Positions 7,489 through 15,045 of a DNA stretch of 20,716 nt are shown here, piece by piece. Made by a program: the position numbers and the translations under genes. The number at the start of each line of letters is the position of its first letter. Positions within the stretch are counted from its first letter, which is position 1. Source of the stretch: Oceanospirillaceae bacterium. GTDB lineage: Bacteria > Pseudomonadota > Gammaproteobacteria > Pseudomonadales > Balneatricaceae. The notes beneath the pieces were generated by a model. That model made no database searches and was not told the DNA's origin. It saw only the letters and a program-made list of their open reading frames with translations. The stretch is taken from the NCBI GenBank assembly GCA_003523085.1, contig DPHD01000088.1, forward strand, positions 1 through 20,716, read 5' to 3'.

Positions 7489-7747
7489 GAATATACCAAC
7501 ATTCAAAACGGAACAGGAAGAACGAGAATTCTGGGAGAACCACGATTCGAGCGAATATCTGGATCTGAGCCAAGCAAAACGTGCAGTTTTACCTAACCTC
7601 AAACTTTCAACAAAGACAATTTCATTAAGGTTGCCCGAAGGGTTGTTGAACAATATCAAAGTAGAAGCCAATAAGCGCGATGTACCTTATCAATCCCTCA
7701 TAAAAACTTGGCTTGCTAAAGATATTCAGGAAGCCCGGCAACTTTAG
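7475..7747 (+). CDS. brnA: BrnA family antitoxin
   Basis: The 90-residue partner of BrnT has an N-terminal toxin-binding part (EEREFWENHDSSEYLDLSQA) and a C-terminal ribbon-helix-helix/CopG-like DNA-binding region (TKTISLRLPEGLLNNIKVEA, then NKRDVPYQSLIKTWLAKDI). The start at 7475 is supported by AGAGAGAG at 7461-7468 inside brnT; a longer frame from 7430 has no comparable site. The 14-bp overlap suggests translational coupling. BrnA should neutralise BrnT and repress the shared promoter at the inverted repeat upstream. Confidence 0.88.
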   Translation: MTRLKNIPTFKTEQEEREFWENHDSSEYLDLSQAKRAVLPNLKLSTKTISLRLPEGLLNNIKVEANKRDVPYQSLIKTWLAKDIQEARQL

Positions 7748-7768
7748 CAAGCACATAACAGTCCATTG

Positions 7769-7788
7769 ATGAGGCCACTTGGCCTCAT
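7769..7788 (+). terminator. Hairpin downstream of brnA
   Basis: ATGAGGCC and GGCCTCAT form a perfect 8-bp stem around ACTT, 22 bp after the brnA stop. It is followed by AATAATT rather than a run of T, so termination may be partial. The rest of the 210-bp gap 7748-7957 holds no gene that I can support. Confidence 0.5.
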
Positions 7789-7886
7789 AATAATTAGAGA
7801 GCCGCTTCTTAATTCTGTTAGGAAAAGCTCGCTACAGCCAACATATTGAAAAGTATAGGTGTTTATCTCAGGATTTCCAGCAGGCG

Positions 7887-7910
7887 AAAAAAAAAGAGCG
7901 CTGGGCGCTC
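7887..7910 (-). terminator. Intrinsic terminator of the trpREG transcript
   Basis: Read on the minus strand, GAGCGC-CCA-GCGCTC forms a GC-rich stem with a 3-nt loop, followed directly by nine T residues. It lies 47 bp after the trpG stop. The stem can extend by a G-U and two A-U pairs. The plus-strand side is followed by CCTTAATTTT, so it may also stop weaker readthrough from brnA. Confidence 0.88.
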
Positions 7911-7957
7911 CTTAATTTTGAAAAAAGCCTTTGCTGTACAGGTGCACAGCACGCGGC

Positions 7958-8593
7958 CTAAGAACCCAGTAAAAAGTTCTCCATCAACTCTTTGCCGCCT
8001 TCGGTCGCAAAGGACTCTGGGTGAAACTGAATGCCCTGTATAGGGTATTGTTTATGTTTAACACCCATAATTTCATAGCTGTCCGCTCCAAACTCGCCCA
8101 CCACTGCAGTGAGCTGAAGACACTCTGGAATCGACTCTGCCTCTGCCATTAAAGAGTGATAACGCATCACCTCTAACTGGTCGGGGATGTCCTTAAATAC
8201 GCCGCTGCCATCGTGGCTGATGGGACTGACTTTACCGTGCATTGGTAGGTGTGCTTTAACCACCTTGCCACCAAAACAATGCACTATGCCCTGCATGCCA
8301 AGACACACGCCAAGTAAAGGAATCTTCGGGCCTAGCTCGGTGATCACTTGGGCACACACACCAAAATAACTTTCGTCGTCGGGCGAGCCTGGTCCTGGAG
8401 AAATAATAATACGGTCGGTCTGCGCGGCCTGAATATCGGCCACCGTCACTTGGTCGTTGCGGGCGACAATCACCTCAAAATCGCCAATCTGGCCCCTCAG
8501 CTTAGCTGTGGATAACACTTCGCCAATGTATTGATAGAGGTTATAGGTAAATGAGTCATAGTTGTCGACTAGGTAGACCGTAAACTGGCTCAT
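7958..8593 (-). CDS. trpG: Anthranilate synthase component II (glutamine amidotransferase)
   Basis: This class I glutaminase supplies ammonia from glutamine to TrpE for anthranilate formation. In its 211 residues it has VDNYDSFTYNL, the oxyanion segment SPGPGSPDD, the nucleophile C97 in GVCLGMQ, and the pair H191/E193 in QFHPES, which complete the triad. The usual CLGHQ reads CLGMQ here; that position is not catalytic. The ATG overlaps the trpE stop by 4 bp (ATGA), consistent with translational coupling and 1:1 synthesis. PabA of folate synthesis is closely similar and TrpG can serve both; TrpG is preferred because of the TrpE and TrpR neighbours. Confidence 0.92.
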   Translation of the reverse strand: MSQFTVYLVDNYDSFTYNLYQYIGEVLSTAKLRGQIGDFEVIVARNDQVTVADIQAAQTDRIIISPGPGSPDDESYFGVCAQVITELGPKIPLLGVCLGMQGIVHCFGGKVVKAHLPMHGKVSPISHDGSGVFKDIPDQLEVMRYHSLMAEAESIPECLQLTAVVGEFGADSYEIMGVKHKQYPIQGIQFHPESFATEGGKELMENFLLGS

Positions 8594-9981
8594 GCTTGGG
8601 CCTCCATAAACTGCTCTAGCACCTTGAGTGTGCCGGCAAATTTACGTTGGATTTCTTGATACTCATCTTCTGGGTTGGAATCGTAAACGTTACCGCCGCA
8701 GGTTTGTACGTAGGCTTTTGATCCGTTAGCAAACACCGTGCGAATAGGAATAGCAAAGGTACAATCGCCATTAAAACCAAAGTGGCCTACTGCGCCGCCA
8801 TAGGGTCCACGCCCGTCTAACTCTAAATCATCGATGATTTTCATGGCTTCAATCTTTGGCGCTCCGGTTAAGGTGCCGGCCGGGAAGTTGCTGGCTAAAG
8901 CCGAGAACATGTCTTCATTTTCGGCGATGATGCCCACGATTTCGCTGGATATATGTTGCACATGACTAAACCGCTTAATGTCCATCAAACTACGTACTTT
9001 AACGGTGCCAAAGCGCGCTACACGGCCAATGTCGTTGCGGTGCAGGTCTACAATCATATTGTGTTCGGCAATTTCTTTGGGGTCATTCAATAGGGTACGA
9101 GCTAGGGCCGTGTCTTCTTCTGGGGTGACGCCGCGCTTGGTAGTGCCCGCTAAGGGATAGGTTTCCATTTCGCCCTGGCGCAAACGGAACAGTAGCTCTG
9201 GGCTTGCGCCAATCACCTTTTGCTCGCCAAATTTAATGTAATACATTTGCGGTGACGGGTTAATCACCCGCAGTTGTTGGTATAAGTTGATGCTTTCGCC
9301 AACCATGTCGAAGCGGTACTTAAAACCCACCTCGCATTGGAAAATCTTGCCTTCTACGATGTCGCCCTTGACTTTTTTGACGGCCGCCGCGTGTTGCTCG
9401 CGGTTCATGTCTTCGCCCTGAGGCACTACTTTTAGGCCACCAATAGTCGGCAGAGGCTGTTGGATAATGGCCTCAACCAAATCAATACGATTTTCTTCAT
9501 AATGGAAGTAAATCAATTCGCCGGTCATCTTGTCGTAAATGAGACCGTCTTTGTACAAACCAAACTTAAACGCATCAAATGCGTCGCTGGCCGTAAGGCT
9601 TAGGCTGGGTTCAAAGTAGTTCATGGCATCATAGCCAATATAACCCGTTAGACCACCGGCATAACGGCGGCTAATAATGTTTTGTGGCACGATTTCGCGT
9701 AACAAATAATATGGATTGTCACTCTCGTAAGACTGACAGTGTCCTTGCCTGTCGGTAATGTGCAGCTGATTGCCATTGGCCCAAAAAATTTGCTCTGGAT
9801 CGAAACCAATCAGCGAATAGCGTGAGATATGGCTGTCTTCGCCTAAGGACTCGAGCATGTAACAGGTGTCAAATTTTTGCTCAATTTTCTTGAACAACTC
9901 AAAAAAATCACAGCTCGACGTGACCGTGAGGTAGCTTGGTTTGCGAGCCATGTTGATTTTATTAGGGCGTGTTTGAGTCAC
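8590..9981 (-). CDS. trpE: Anthranilate synthase component I
   Basis: TrpE converts chorismate and ammonia to anthranilate, the first committed step of tryptophan synthesis. The 463-residue protein keeps the feedback-inhibition motif as L43-E44-S45 (YMLESLGEDS, followed by SRYSLIG), indicating tryptophan sensitivity. The chorismate-binding domain fills about 190-455, with YPLAGTTKRG (A278), H308, DLHRNDIGR (312-320) and GAPKIEAM. Alanine before GT, where PabB usually has lysine, supports anthranilate synthase over aminodeoxychorismate synthase. At 463 residues it is shorter than most TrpEs (about 500-520). The proposed start is a GTG overlapping the trpR stop by 4 bp (GTGA); an ATG at 9951 would give 453 residues but has no better ribosome site. 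Confidence 0.93.
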   Translation of the reverse strand: MTQTRPNKINMARKPSYLTVTSSCDFFELFKKIEQKFDTCYMLESLGEDSHISRYSLIGFDPEQIFWANGNQLHITDRQGHCQSYESDNPYYLLREIVPQNIISRRYAGGLTGYIGYDAMNYFEPSLSLTASDAFDAFKFGLYKDGLIYDKMTGELIYFHYEENRIDLVEAIIQQPLPTIGGLKVVPQGEDMNREQHAAAVKKVKGDIVEGKIFQCEVGFKYRFDMVGESINLYQQLRVINPSPQMYYIKFGEQKVIGASPELLFRLRQGEMETYPLAGTTKRGVTPEEDTALARTLLNDPKEIAEHNMIVDLHRNDIGRVARFGTVKVRSLMDIKRFSHVQHISSEIVGIIAENEDMFSALASNFPAGTLTGAPKIEAMKIIDDLELDGRGPYGGAVGHFGFNGDCTFAIPIRTVFANGSKAYVQTCGGNVYDSNPEDEYQEIQRKFAGTLKVLEQFMEAQA

Positions 9982-10265
9982 GATGGTGTAGTCTCTGTGG
10001 GTGTTTGTGATAAATGGCCGGCAAACTTGCCAGCTTGAAGGGCGCGGGAGCCACGGGTTACGGTGGCAATGCCAACACCCAGCTGTTGTGCCACTTGCCG
10101 TTGCGACAGGCCTTGAGAAAGCAACTCGAAGATTTGTAAGCGATTGATCAGCTCTTGTTGTTCGTTAGGCGTTAACAGGCCTTCTAGGGCTGCAGTCATA
10201 GACTGCGCGTTGGTTTGCAGTAGTAAGTAGTTGGCGACGGGGGCCATGGGTTTGTTGTAGGGCAT
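9978..10265 (-). CDS. trpR: Trp operon repressor
   Basis: The product (95 residues from the ATG at 10265) matches TrpR through its core: LTPNEQQELINRLQIFELL, then the helix-turn-helix SQRQVAQQLGVGIATVTRGS, nearly superposable on E. coli SQREL...GAGIATITRGS, including the Arg and Ser of the tryptophan pocket. The N-terminal arm is shorter than in E. coli, and the last helix is replaced by a short polar tail. TrpR dimers bind operators when loaded with tryptophan. The start is uncertain: TTG at 10277, ATG at 10265 and ATG at 10247 share the frame and none has a good Shine-Dalgarno. The gene leads the trpE-trpG unit and has a candidate TrpR operator in its promoter. Confidence 0.92.
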   Translation of the reverse strand: MPYNKPMAPVANYLLLQTNAQSMTAALEGLLTPNEQQELINRLQIFELLSQGLSQRQVAQQLGVGIATVTRGSRALQAGKFAGHLSQTPTETTPS

Positions 10266-10277
10266 AACTAAGAACAA

Positions 10278-10306
10278 ATTGTATCAATGTACTAGTACAC
10301 TATCAC
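10278..10306 (-). promoter_or_regulatory. Candidate promoter of the trpREG operon
   Basis: On the minus strand GTGATA (10301-10306; 4 of 6) and TACAAT (10278-10283; 5 of 6) are separated by exactly 17 bp. The -35 begins 4 bp after the gph stop codon. Transcription would start near 10271, leaving about 6 nt before the ATG at 10265 or about 24 nt before the ATG at 10247. There is no room for a leader peptide or attenuator. Confidence 0.6.
10288..10299. promoter_or_regulatory. Candidate TrpR operator
   Basis: TGTACTAGTACA is a perfect 12-bp palindrome built from the GTACTAG half-site seen in enterobacterial trp, aroH and mtr operators. It lies wholly between the -35 and -10 of the promoter in front of trpR. 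It is shorter than the full symmetrical E. coli trp operator, having overlapping rather than fully separated half-sites. Confidence 0.72.
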
Positions 10307-10310
10307 ACAA

Positions 10311-10973
10311 TTAGAGGCAATCCAATACCCAATCGGGTTCGCATTCCGATACGTCGTGACCATGGTTATAGCCACCTCTAACACCAACGTTGGGCATACC
10401 GCAGGTTTTAGCGGCGATGATATCGTTGCTCGAATCGCCCACCATCAAACAGTCGCTTATTTCTAGCCCTAGGCATTGAGCGGCATTGATTAGAGGCATG
10501 GGGTGGGGTTTTTTCTCATCGAATGTATCACCACAATACACCAATTCAAAATACTCTAAAATACCAAACTGCTGCAACAAAGGCTGGGTAAATCGGCTGG
10601 GTTTGTTAGTAATCACTCCGAGCTTAATGCCTTGCGACTGCAACAGTTCCAACAAAGGAACCACGCCATCGTAGAGCCGACTTTGTTGGCTGCCAAGTTG
10701 GTGGTAGGCCTCCATATACAAGCTTAACCCATGCTCAAAACGTGGATCGGCTGCCGCGGGGGTAAATTGATCAGCCAGAATACGCTGCACCAACATGGCC
10801 GCCCCATTACCCACCCACTGCTCGACTTGAGTATATGTGGGTGCCGCAATATCGAGGCTGTTTGCCATACTCAAGCTCGCTGAAAACAAGTCTGGCAGGC
10901 TATCCAATAAGGTACCGTCTAAGTCAAACAGGACCAGTTTGGGCTTAAAACCAATGGTATCAATTAAACTCAC
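10311..10973 (-). CDS. gph: Phosphoglycolate phosphatase, HAD superfamily
   Basis: This phosphatase removes phosphate from 2-phosphoglycolate, a by-product of DNA repair. The 220-residue protein has HAD motif I LVLFDLDGTLLDS (nucleophile D17, general acid/base D19), a helical cap, motif II GVITNKP, the motif III lysine in EKKPHP and motif IV MVGDSSNDIIAA. The start is a GTG 4 bp after the rpe stop; rpe-gph pairs are common in gammaproteobacteria. HAD phosphatases are promiscuous, so the substrate assignment leans on this neighbourhood. Confidence 0.9.
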   Translation of the reverse strand: MSLIDTIGFKPKLVLFDLDGTLLDSLPDLFSASLSMANSLDIAAPTYTQVEQWVGNGAAMLVQRILADQFTPAAADPRFEHGLSLYMEAYHQLGSQQSRLYDGVVPLLELLQSQGIKLGVITNKPSRFTQPLLQQFGILEYFELVYCGDTFDEKKPHPMPLINAAQCLGLEISDCLMVGDSSNDIIAAKTCGMPNVGVRGGYNHGHDVSECEPDWVLDCL

Positions 10974-10977
10974 AAGC

Positions 10978-11646
10978 TTAGCTTGATGCCAGCTGTTGGC
11001 GCATTAAGTCGATGGTGGCTCTATAGTCGTCGGTATTAAAAATAGCTGAGCCTGCCACAAAGGTGTCGGCGCCCGCCGCGGCAATTTCGGCAATATTGGC
11101 TACACCCACACCACCGTCAACTTCTAAACGAATGTCCAGCCCAGAATTGTCTATACGCTGGCGTACCAAACGTAACTTATCTAGGGTCGATGGGATGAAC
11201 TTTTGACCACCAAAACCCGGGTTAACCGACATTAATAGAATCATATCCAAGCGATCCATAACATGATCAAGGTAATGTAGCGATGTTGCAGGGTTAAATA
11301 CCAACCCGGCTTTAGCGCCGCCGTCTTTGATCATTTGTAAGGAGCGGTCTATATGCTCACTGGCTTCTGGGTGAAAGGTAATGTAGCTGGCACCGGCAGC
11401 CAAAAACTCTTCGATCATACGGTCCACCGGCTTGACCATTAAATGTACATCAATAGGTGCGGTGATGCCGAAGTCCCGTAACGCTTTGCAGACCATGGGG
11501 CCAATGGTGAGGTTAGGCACGTAATGGTTATCCATGACATCAAAATGAACAATATCAGCCCCTGCTGCCAATACATTTTCAACTTCTTCACCTAAGCGTG
11601 CAAAGTCGGCGGCTAGTATAGAGGGTGCGATTTTAAAATCAGCCAT
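10978..11646 (-). CDS. rpe: Ribulose-phosphate 3-epimerase
   Basis: Rpe interconverts ribulose 5-phosphate and xylulose 5-phosphate in the pentose phosphate pathway. The 222-residue TIM barrel is full length, with APSILAADFARLGEEV, the metal-binding HFDVMDNHYVPNLTIGP, DVHLMV, SVNPGFGGQKFIP and EVDGGV with the second catalytic aspartate. The gene is 38 bp downstream of djlA and 4 bp upstream of gph, so the three are probably transcribed together. Confidence 0.97.
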   Translation of the reverse strand: MADFKIAPSILAADFARLGEEVENVLAAGADIVHFDVMDNHYVPNLTIGPMVCKALRDFGITAPIDVHLMVKPVDRMIEEFLAAGASYITFHPEASEHIDRSLQMIKDGGAKAGLVFNPATSLHYLDHVMDRLDMILLMSVNPGFGGQKFIPSTLDKLRLVRQRIDNSGLDIRLEVDGGVGVANIAEIAAAGADTFVAGSAIFNTDDYRATIDLMRQQLASS

Positions 11647-11684
11647 AATAAAGGTCTTTCCGGGAATTAATTGATAGAGTGAGA

Positions 11685-12509
11685 CTACTTGCGTGACTTT
11701 TTGATAGCGTCGTAAGCAGCTTGAATTTCTTGTGTTTTCTCTTTAGCTATTTGCATCATTTCATCGGGCAAACCGCGAGCCACCAACTTATCGGGGTGAT
11801 GCTGACTCATCAACTTACGGTAGGCGGTTTTAAGGGTTTTGGCATCACAGGCTTGATCTACACCCAATACACCATAGGCTTGCTTTAAGCCTACGCCGCC
11901 GGCAGATTCAAATTGACCTTGGCCACCACCTTGGTGAAACGATTGCTCGGCTTTCATGCGCTGGGCAACGGCTTCAAATTCTTGCTGACTAATGCCTAAC
12001 AGCTGGCAAACTTCGGTTAATACGCGTCCTTCGGAAGGGCTAAATTCACCATCAACCAAAGCCGCTTGTAGCTGAATTTCAATAAACATTTGCCTTACGG
12101 AGACGTTGTTTACTAAGGCGCGGCGTAGGGGTTCTAGCACTTGGCCCAGGTCAAATTGCGCGCTTTTGCCTTGGCTAAAACACTCAATCGCCCGCTTTCG
12201 GAGCTCCCCAGTGAGCTGCATCCGCGTCATCACCGCTTCGGCGTACTGAATTTCTTCTGCAGTCACTTGCCCATCGGCTTTGGCAATTTTACCCATGACA
12301 CAAAACGTCGCATCAAAAAAAGCGGTTTGCGCCTTCGCTTGGGTCCAGCTCTCGGCACCCGCTACGCCGCGGATCAACTTATCGAGGTAATAACCAATAG
12401 CAGCGCCAAAAAACACACCGCTAATACCACCTGTTAAGCCAATTAAGGCGCCAATAACCAACCCAGTACGGTGGCGCGCCATGTTGACGCCAAAGCTATA
12501 ACCATTCAC
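11685..12509 (-). CDS. djlA: DjlA-like membrane-anchored DnaJ co-chaperone
   Basis: DjlA-type proteins sit in the inner membrane and stimulate DnaK through a C-terminal J domain. The 274-residue protein has one glycine-rich N-terminal membrane segment (LVIGALIGLTGGISGVFFGA), a TerB-like helical domain at about 60-185, a short Gly/Gln-rich linker, and a J domain at about 210-274 with the HPD motif in SQHHPDKL. The start is a GTG supported by CAGGTGA 5 nt upstream; the next ATG (12482) has no such site. The gene is divergent from lptD across 214 bp and appears to lead the djlA-rpe-gph series. Confidence 0.92.
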   Translation of the reverse strand: MNGYSFGVNMARHRTGLVIGALIGLTGGISGVFFGAAIGYYLDKLIRGVAGAESWTQAKAQTAFFDATFCVMGKIAKADGQVTAEEIQYAEAVMTRMQLTGELRKRAIECFSQGKSAQFDLGQVLEPLRRALVNNVSVRQMFIEIQLQAALVDGEFSPSEGRVLTEVCQLLGISQQEFEAVAQRMKAEQSFHQGGGQGQFESAGGVGLKQAYGVLGVDQACDAKTLKTAYRKLMSQHHPDKLVARGLPDEMMQIAKEKTQEIQAAYDAIKKSRK

Positions 12510-12513
12510 ACGT

Positions 12514-12520
12514 TCACCTG
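12514..12520 (-). promoter_or_regulatory. Ribosome binding site fixing the djlA GTG start
   Basis: CAGGTGA on the minus strand, at good spacing from the GTG at 12509. It supports the GTG over the ATG nine codons downstream. Confidence 0.65.
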
Positions 12521-12546
12521 TTTAAAAAATTGCGTGTCTAAATCTG

Positions 12547-12561
12547 TGCCTATGATAGGCA
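12547..12561. promoter_or_regulatory. Perfect 15-bp palindrome between djlA and lptD
   Basis: TGCCTAT and ATAGGCA form exact 7-bp arms around one G, 38 bp upstream of the djlA start. It may be an operator for either divergent gene; I do not recognise the consensus. The rest of the 214-bp gap 12510-12723 has an isolated TTGACA at 12607-12612 without a good -10 and no gene I can support. Confidence 0.35.
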
Positions 12562-12723
12562 AACCACGCATTAAGTGCCATATCAGCCGGCTATTAATTA
12601 CCAAAATTGACACTTTTAGCCGATTACAACCGCAAGTCGCACCCTTCTTCTAAAAATTGGTTTAAACTTAGGCGACGTTAACGTGTAAACTCCTGATCAG
12701 TCACTGTTGCCAACGGATTCCTT

Positions 12724-15045
12724 TTGTTATTTCTTAAGCCCTTTCTAGCCCAACATTTTATTGCCAAGCGTTCTGTTATATTGACTTGTACAAGCCTCAT
12801 CATGCTATTGGCTGCGCCTCCAGTAACGGCAGAAACAAATTCACAACAACCACTACTACTGGACTGGCAATCTCAACCGGCAACAACTGATGATTACTGC
12901 CCAGGTTATTATTTACCTTACCAGGCCCCTACACTAGACCCAAACACCCCCGCCGATCAACAGCCTCTATATAGCCATTCGGACGCGAGTGAATATGAAG
13001 AGGGCGTGACTCACCTAAAAGGTAACGTAGAGATACGCCAAGGCGTACAACAAATCACCGGCGATTACGCGCGTTTTGATAACAACCAGCGTTTAGTCGA
13101 CATTATTGGCAAGGTAAAATACCGCCGCCACAATATCATCATGCAAAGCGCTGATGCCTCGTTTGATATGGACAGCTCCGAAGCTCAGTTCAACCAAGCG
13201 CAGTTGGCCCTACCTAAAAATGAATTACGTGCCAGCGCCTCATCCATCGATTATCACCGTGACGAAACTGTGACTATGAGCCAAGGCAGCTTTACCTTTT
13301 GCCCACCCGGCAATAATGCGTGGGCGATTCATAGTAATAAAATTGACTTGGACCCAAGCCAAGGGTTTGGCGAAGCCCAAAATGCCGTATTAAAAATCGG
13401 TGCAGTGCCGGTATTTTACCTACCCTGGATGAGCTTCCCCATAGACGACCAACGTCGATCGGGGTTTCTGTTCCCTACACTGGTTCGATCCAGTCAAATG
13501 GGGCTAGACATTAGTACGCCTTATTACCTCAACTTAGCACCCAACTACGACGCCTTAATAACACCCCGCTTTACCGAGTTTGGTGGCACCACCTTAGGCA
13601 CAAAAATTCGCCACATGAACGCCAACACCGAGCAGTCGTTGTACTTTAATTGGGCGCTTTCAGACCCTAACTCTACACAACAGCGCTGGTTAGCCGAATT
13701 CGACCACAAAGGCCAAATTAGCCCTAGCCTGTCTTCCAGCATCCACATCAAACGGGTGAGCGATGCCAATGTATTTGACGACTTCGACTTAACCCGAGCA
13801 ACAAACGAAACCAACAGCCTAGCCAGCAAGGCCCAAGTGAACTACCAGGGCCAAAATGTATGGTTTAGTAGCGCTAGCTTAGCCTTAATCACCCACCAAA
13901 ACTTAACCACCAGCTCACCAGCCTATGATCAACTGCCCCACGCCAGCCTTGCCGGTGGCACCACAGCAGACTACGGATCTGTGCCTGTCACTGGCAGCTA
14001 CCAGCTCGACCTAAGCCACTTTACCCGTGACACCAGTAACTTAGCGGCCAACAATCAGTTAACGGGCACACGCATCCATCTGCAACCGAGTGTGAGCTCG
14101 TCGTGGACCACCGACTACAGCTTTATTAAACCGAAACTGAGCTTACCTATCACGCAATACCAACTGGCCAATACCCCTGCCAGCATTCAAGCGAGCAAAA
14201 CTCGCATAGTGCCGCAATTTGAGTTGGATACCGGTTTGTTATTCGAACGCGACCTAGACCTAGGCTATAGCCAAACCCTAGAGCCTAGGCTGTACTATGC
14301 CTACGCGCCCTTTACATCGCAGAATGACATCACTATTTTTGACACCAGCCTCAACGGCAAACCGTTCTACCAGGCCAACCGGTTTAATGGTTCCGACCGT
14401 ATTGGCGACACCAATCGCGTTACTTTAGGTGTAGACAGCCAATTTTTGGATGCTAAAGGCTGGCAGAAAGCCAAACTATCCATGACCCAAATCCACTACC
14501 TGAGCAACAGGCAGGTGCAGTTAAGCAGCGGCACTAGCGCCAACACTGAAACTTATTCACCTATTTACGGTCACATGAGTTATCAATTTAATCCCTATTG
14601 GAGTTCGAGCTTAAATCTCGACTGGAGCCCGCGCTCGGGCAACGTTGAAGCCACCACGGCAAGTATGAAATATCAACCTAGCAACAACCAGATTATTGAT
14701 GTGAAATACACCGAAAAACTGAACAGCACCCAACAAGGTGAGGTGTCGGTGGTTTGGCCCCTAAACCCACAATGGACGTTAATTGCCAAGCATAAAGAAG
14801 ACCTACGCAATCAACAATTACAGGACGAAATTGTAGGTATAGAATATGCCAACTGCTGCTGGAAAGGCCGCTTGGTAAGCCGCCATTGGCTGGTAGACCA
14901 AACCATAGGCGTTGAGCACGGCGTATTTTTTGAACTCTCCCTTAAAGGTTTGGGTGACAGCGACAAACAACTGACCAGCGGCAACCAAGTCCGCATGGCC
15001 GATTTTATGAAAGGAATTACAGGTTACAATGAACGCACTCAATAA
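12724..15045 (+). CDS. lptD: LPS assembly protein LptD (outer membrane)
   Basis: LptD is the outer-membrane barrel that, with LptE, inserts lipopolysaccharide into the outer leaflet. The 773-residue protein has a signal peptide (KRSVILTCTSLIMLLAAPPV, cleavage near residue 36), a periplasmic OstA-type beta-jellyroll at about 80-220, and a long C-terminal barrel. All four cysteines of the family's disulfide network are present: C59 in DDYCPGY, C193 in TFCPPGN and the adjacent C711-C712 in NCCWKG. The proposed start is a TTG with a weak CGGA upstream; no ATG lies between it and the signal peptide core. The 3' end overlaps surA by 17 bp, and SurA is the chaperone that LptD needs for folding. Confidence 0.95.
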   Translation: MLFLKPFLAQHFIAKRSVILTCTSLIMLLAAPPVTAETNSQQPLLLDWQSQPATTDDYCPGYYLPYQAPTLDPNTPADQQPLYSHSDASEYEEGVTHLKGNVEIRQGVQQITGDYARFDNNQRLVDIIGKVKYRRHNIIMQSADASFDMDSSEAQFNQAQLALPKNELRASASSIDYHRDETVTMSQGSFTFCPPGNNAWAIHSNKIDLDPSQGFGEAQNAVLKIGAVPVFYLPWMSFPIDDQRRSGFLFPTLVRSSQMGLDISTPYYLNLAPNYDALITPRFTEFGGTTLGTKIRHMNANTEQSLYFNWALSDPNSTQQRWLAEFDHKGQISPSLSSSIHIKRVSDANVFDDFDLTRATNETNSLASKAQVNYQGQNVWFSSASLALITHQNLTTSSPAYDQLPHASLAGGTTADYGSVPVTGSYQLDLSHFTRDTSNLAANNQLTGTRIHLQPSVSSSWTTDYSFIKPKLSLPITQYQLANTPASIQASKTRIVPQFELDTGLLFERDLDLGYSQTLEPRLYYAYAPFTSQNDITIFDTSLNGKPFYQANRFNGSDRIGDTNRVTLGVDSQFLDAKGWQKAKLSMTQIHYLSNRQVQLSSGTSANTETYSPIYGHMSYQFNPYWSSSLNLDWSPRSGNVEATTASMKYQPSNNQIIDVKYTEKLNSTQQGEVSVVWPLNPQWTLIAKHKEDLRNQQLQDEIVGIEYANCCWKGRLVSRHWLVDQTIGVEHGVFFELSLKGLGDSDKQLTSGNQVRMADFMKGITGYNERTQ

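Noticed and set aside
7238..7830. The 12-mer TAGGAAAAGCTC occurs in brnT (about 7239-7250) and again after brnA (about 7819-7830), hinting at insertion boundaries.
   Set aside because: One copy is inside the conserved coding region of brnT and the flanks do not match, so chance or composition is more likely than an attachment site.
12607..12635. TTGACA at 12607-12612 as the lptD -35.
   Set aside because: No acceptable -10 lies 16-18 bp downstream, and the distance to the start would be about 110 bp; not enough to call a promoter.
12661..12691. AAACTT...TAAACT upstream of lptD as a possible sigma-E type promoter.
   Set aside because: The resemblance to the sigma-E consensus is loose and both elements are imperfect; lptD control by sigma-E is known in E. 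coli but is not shown here.
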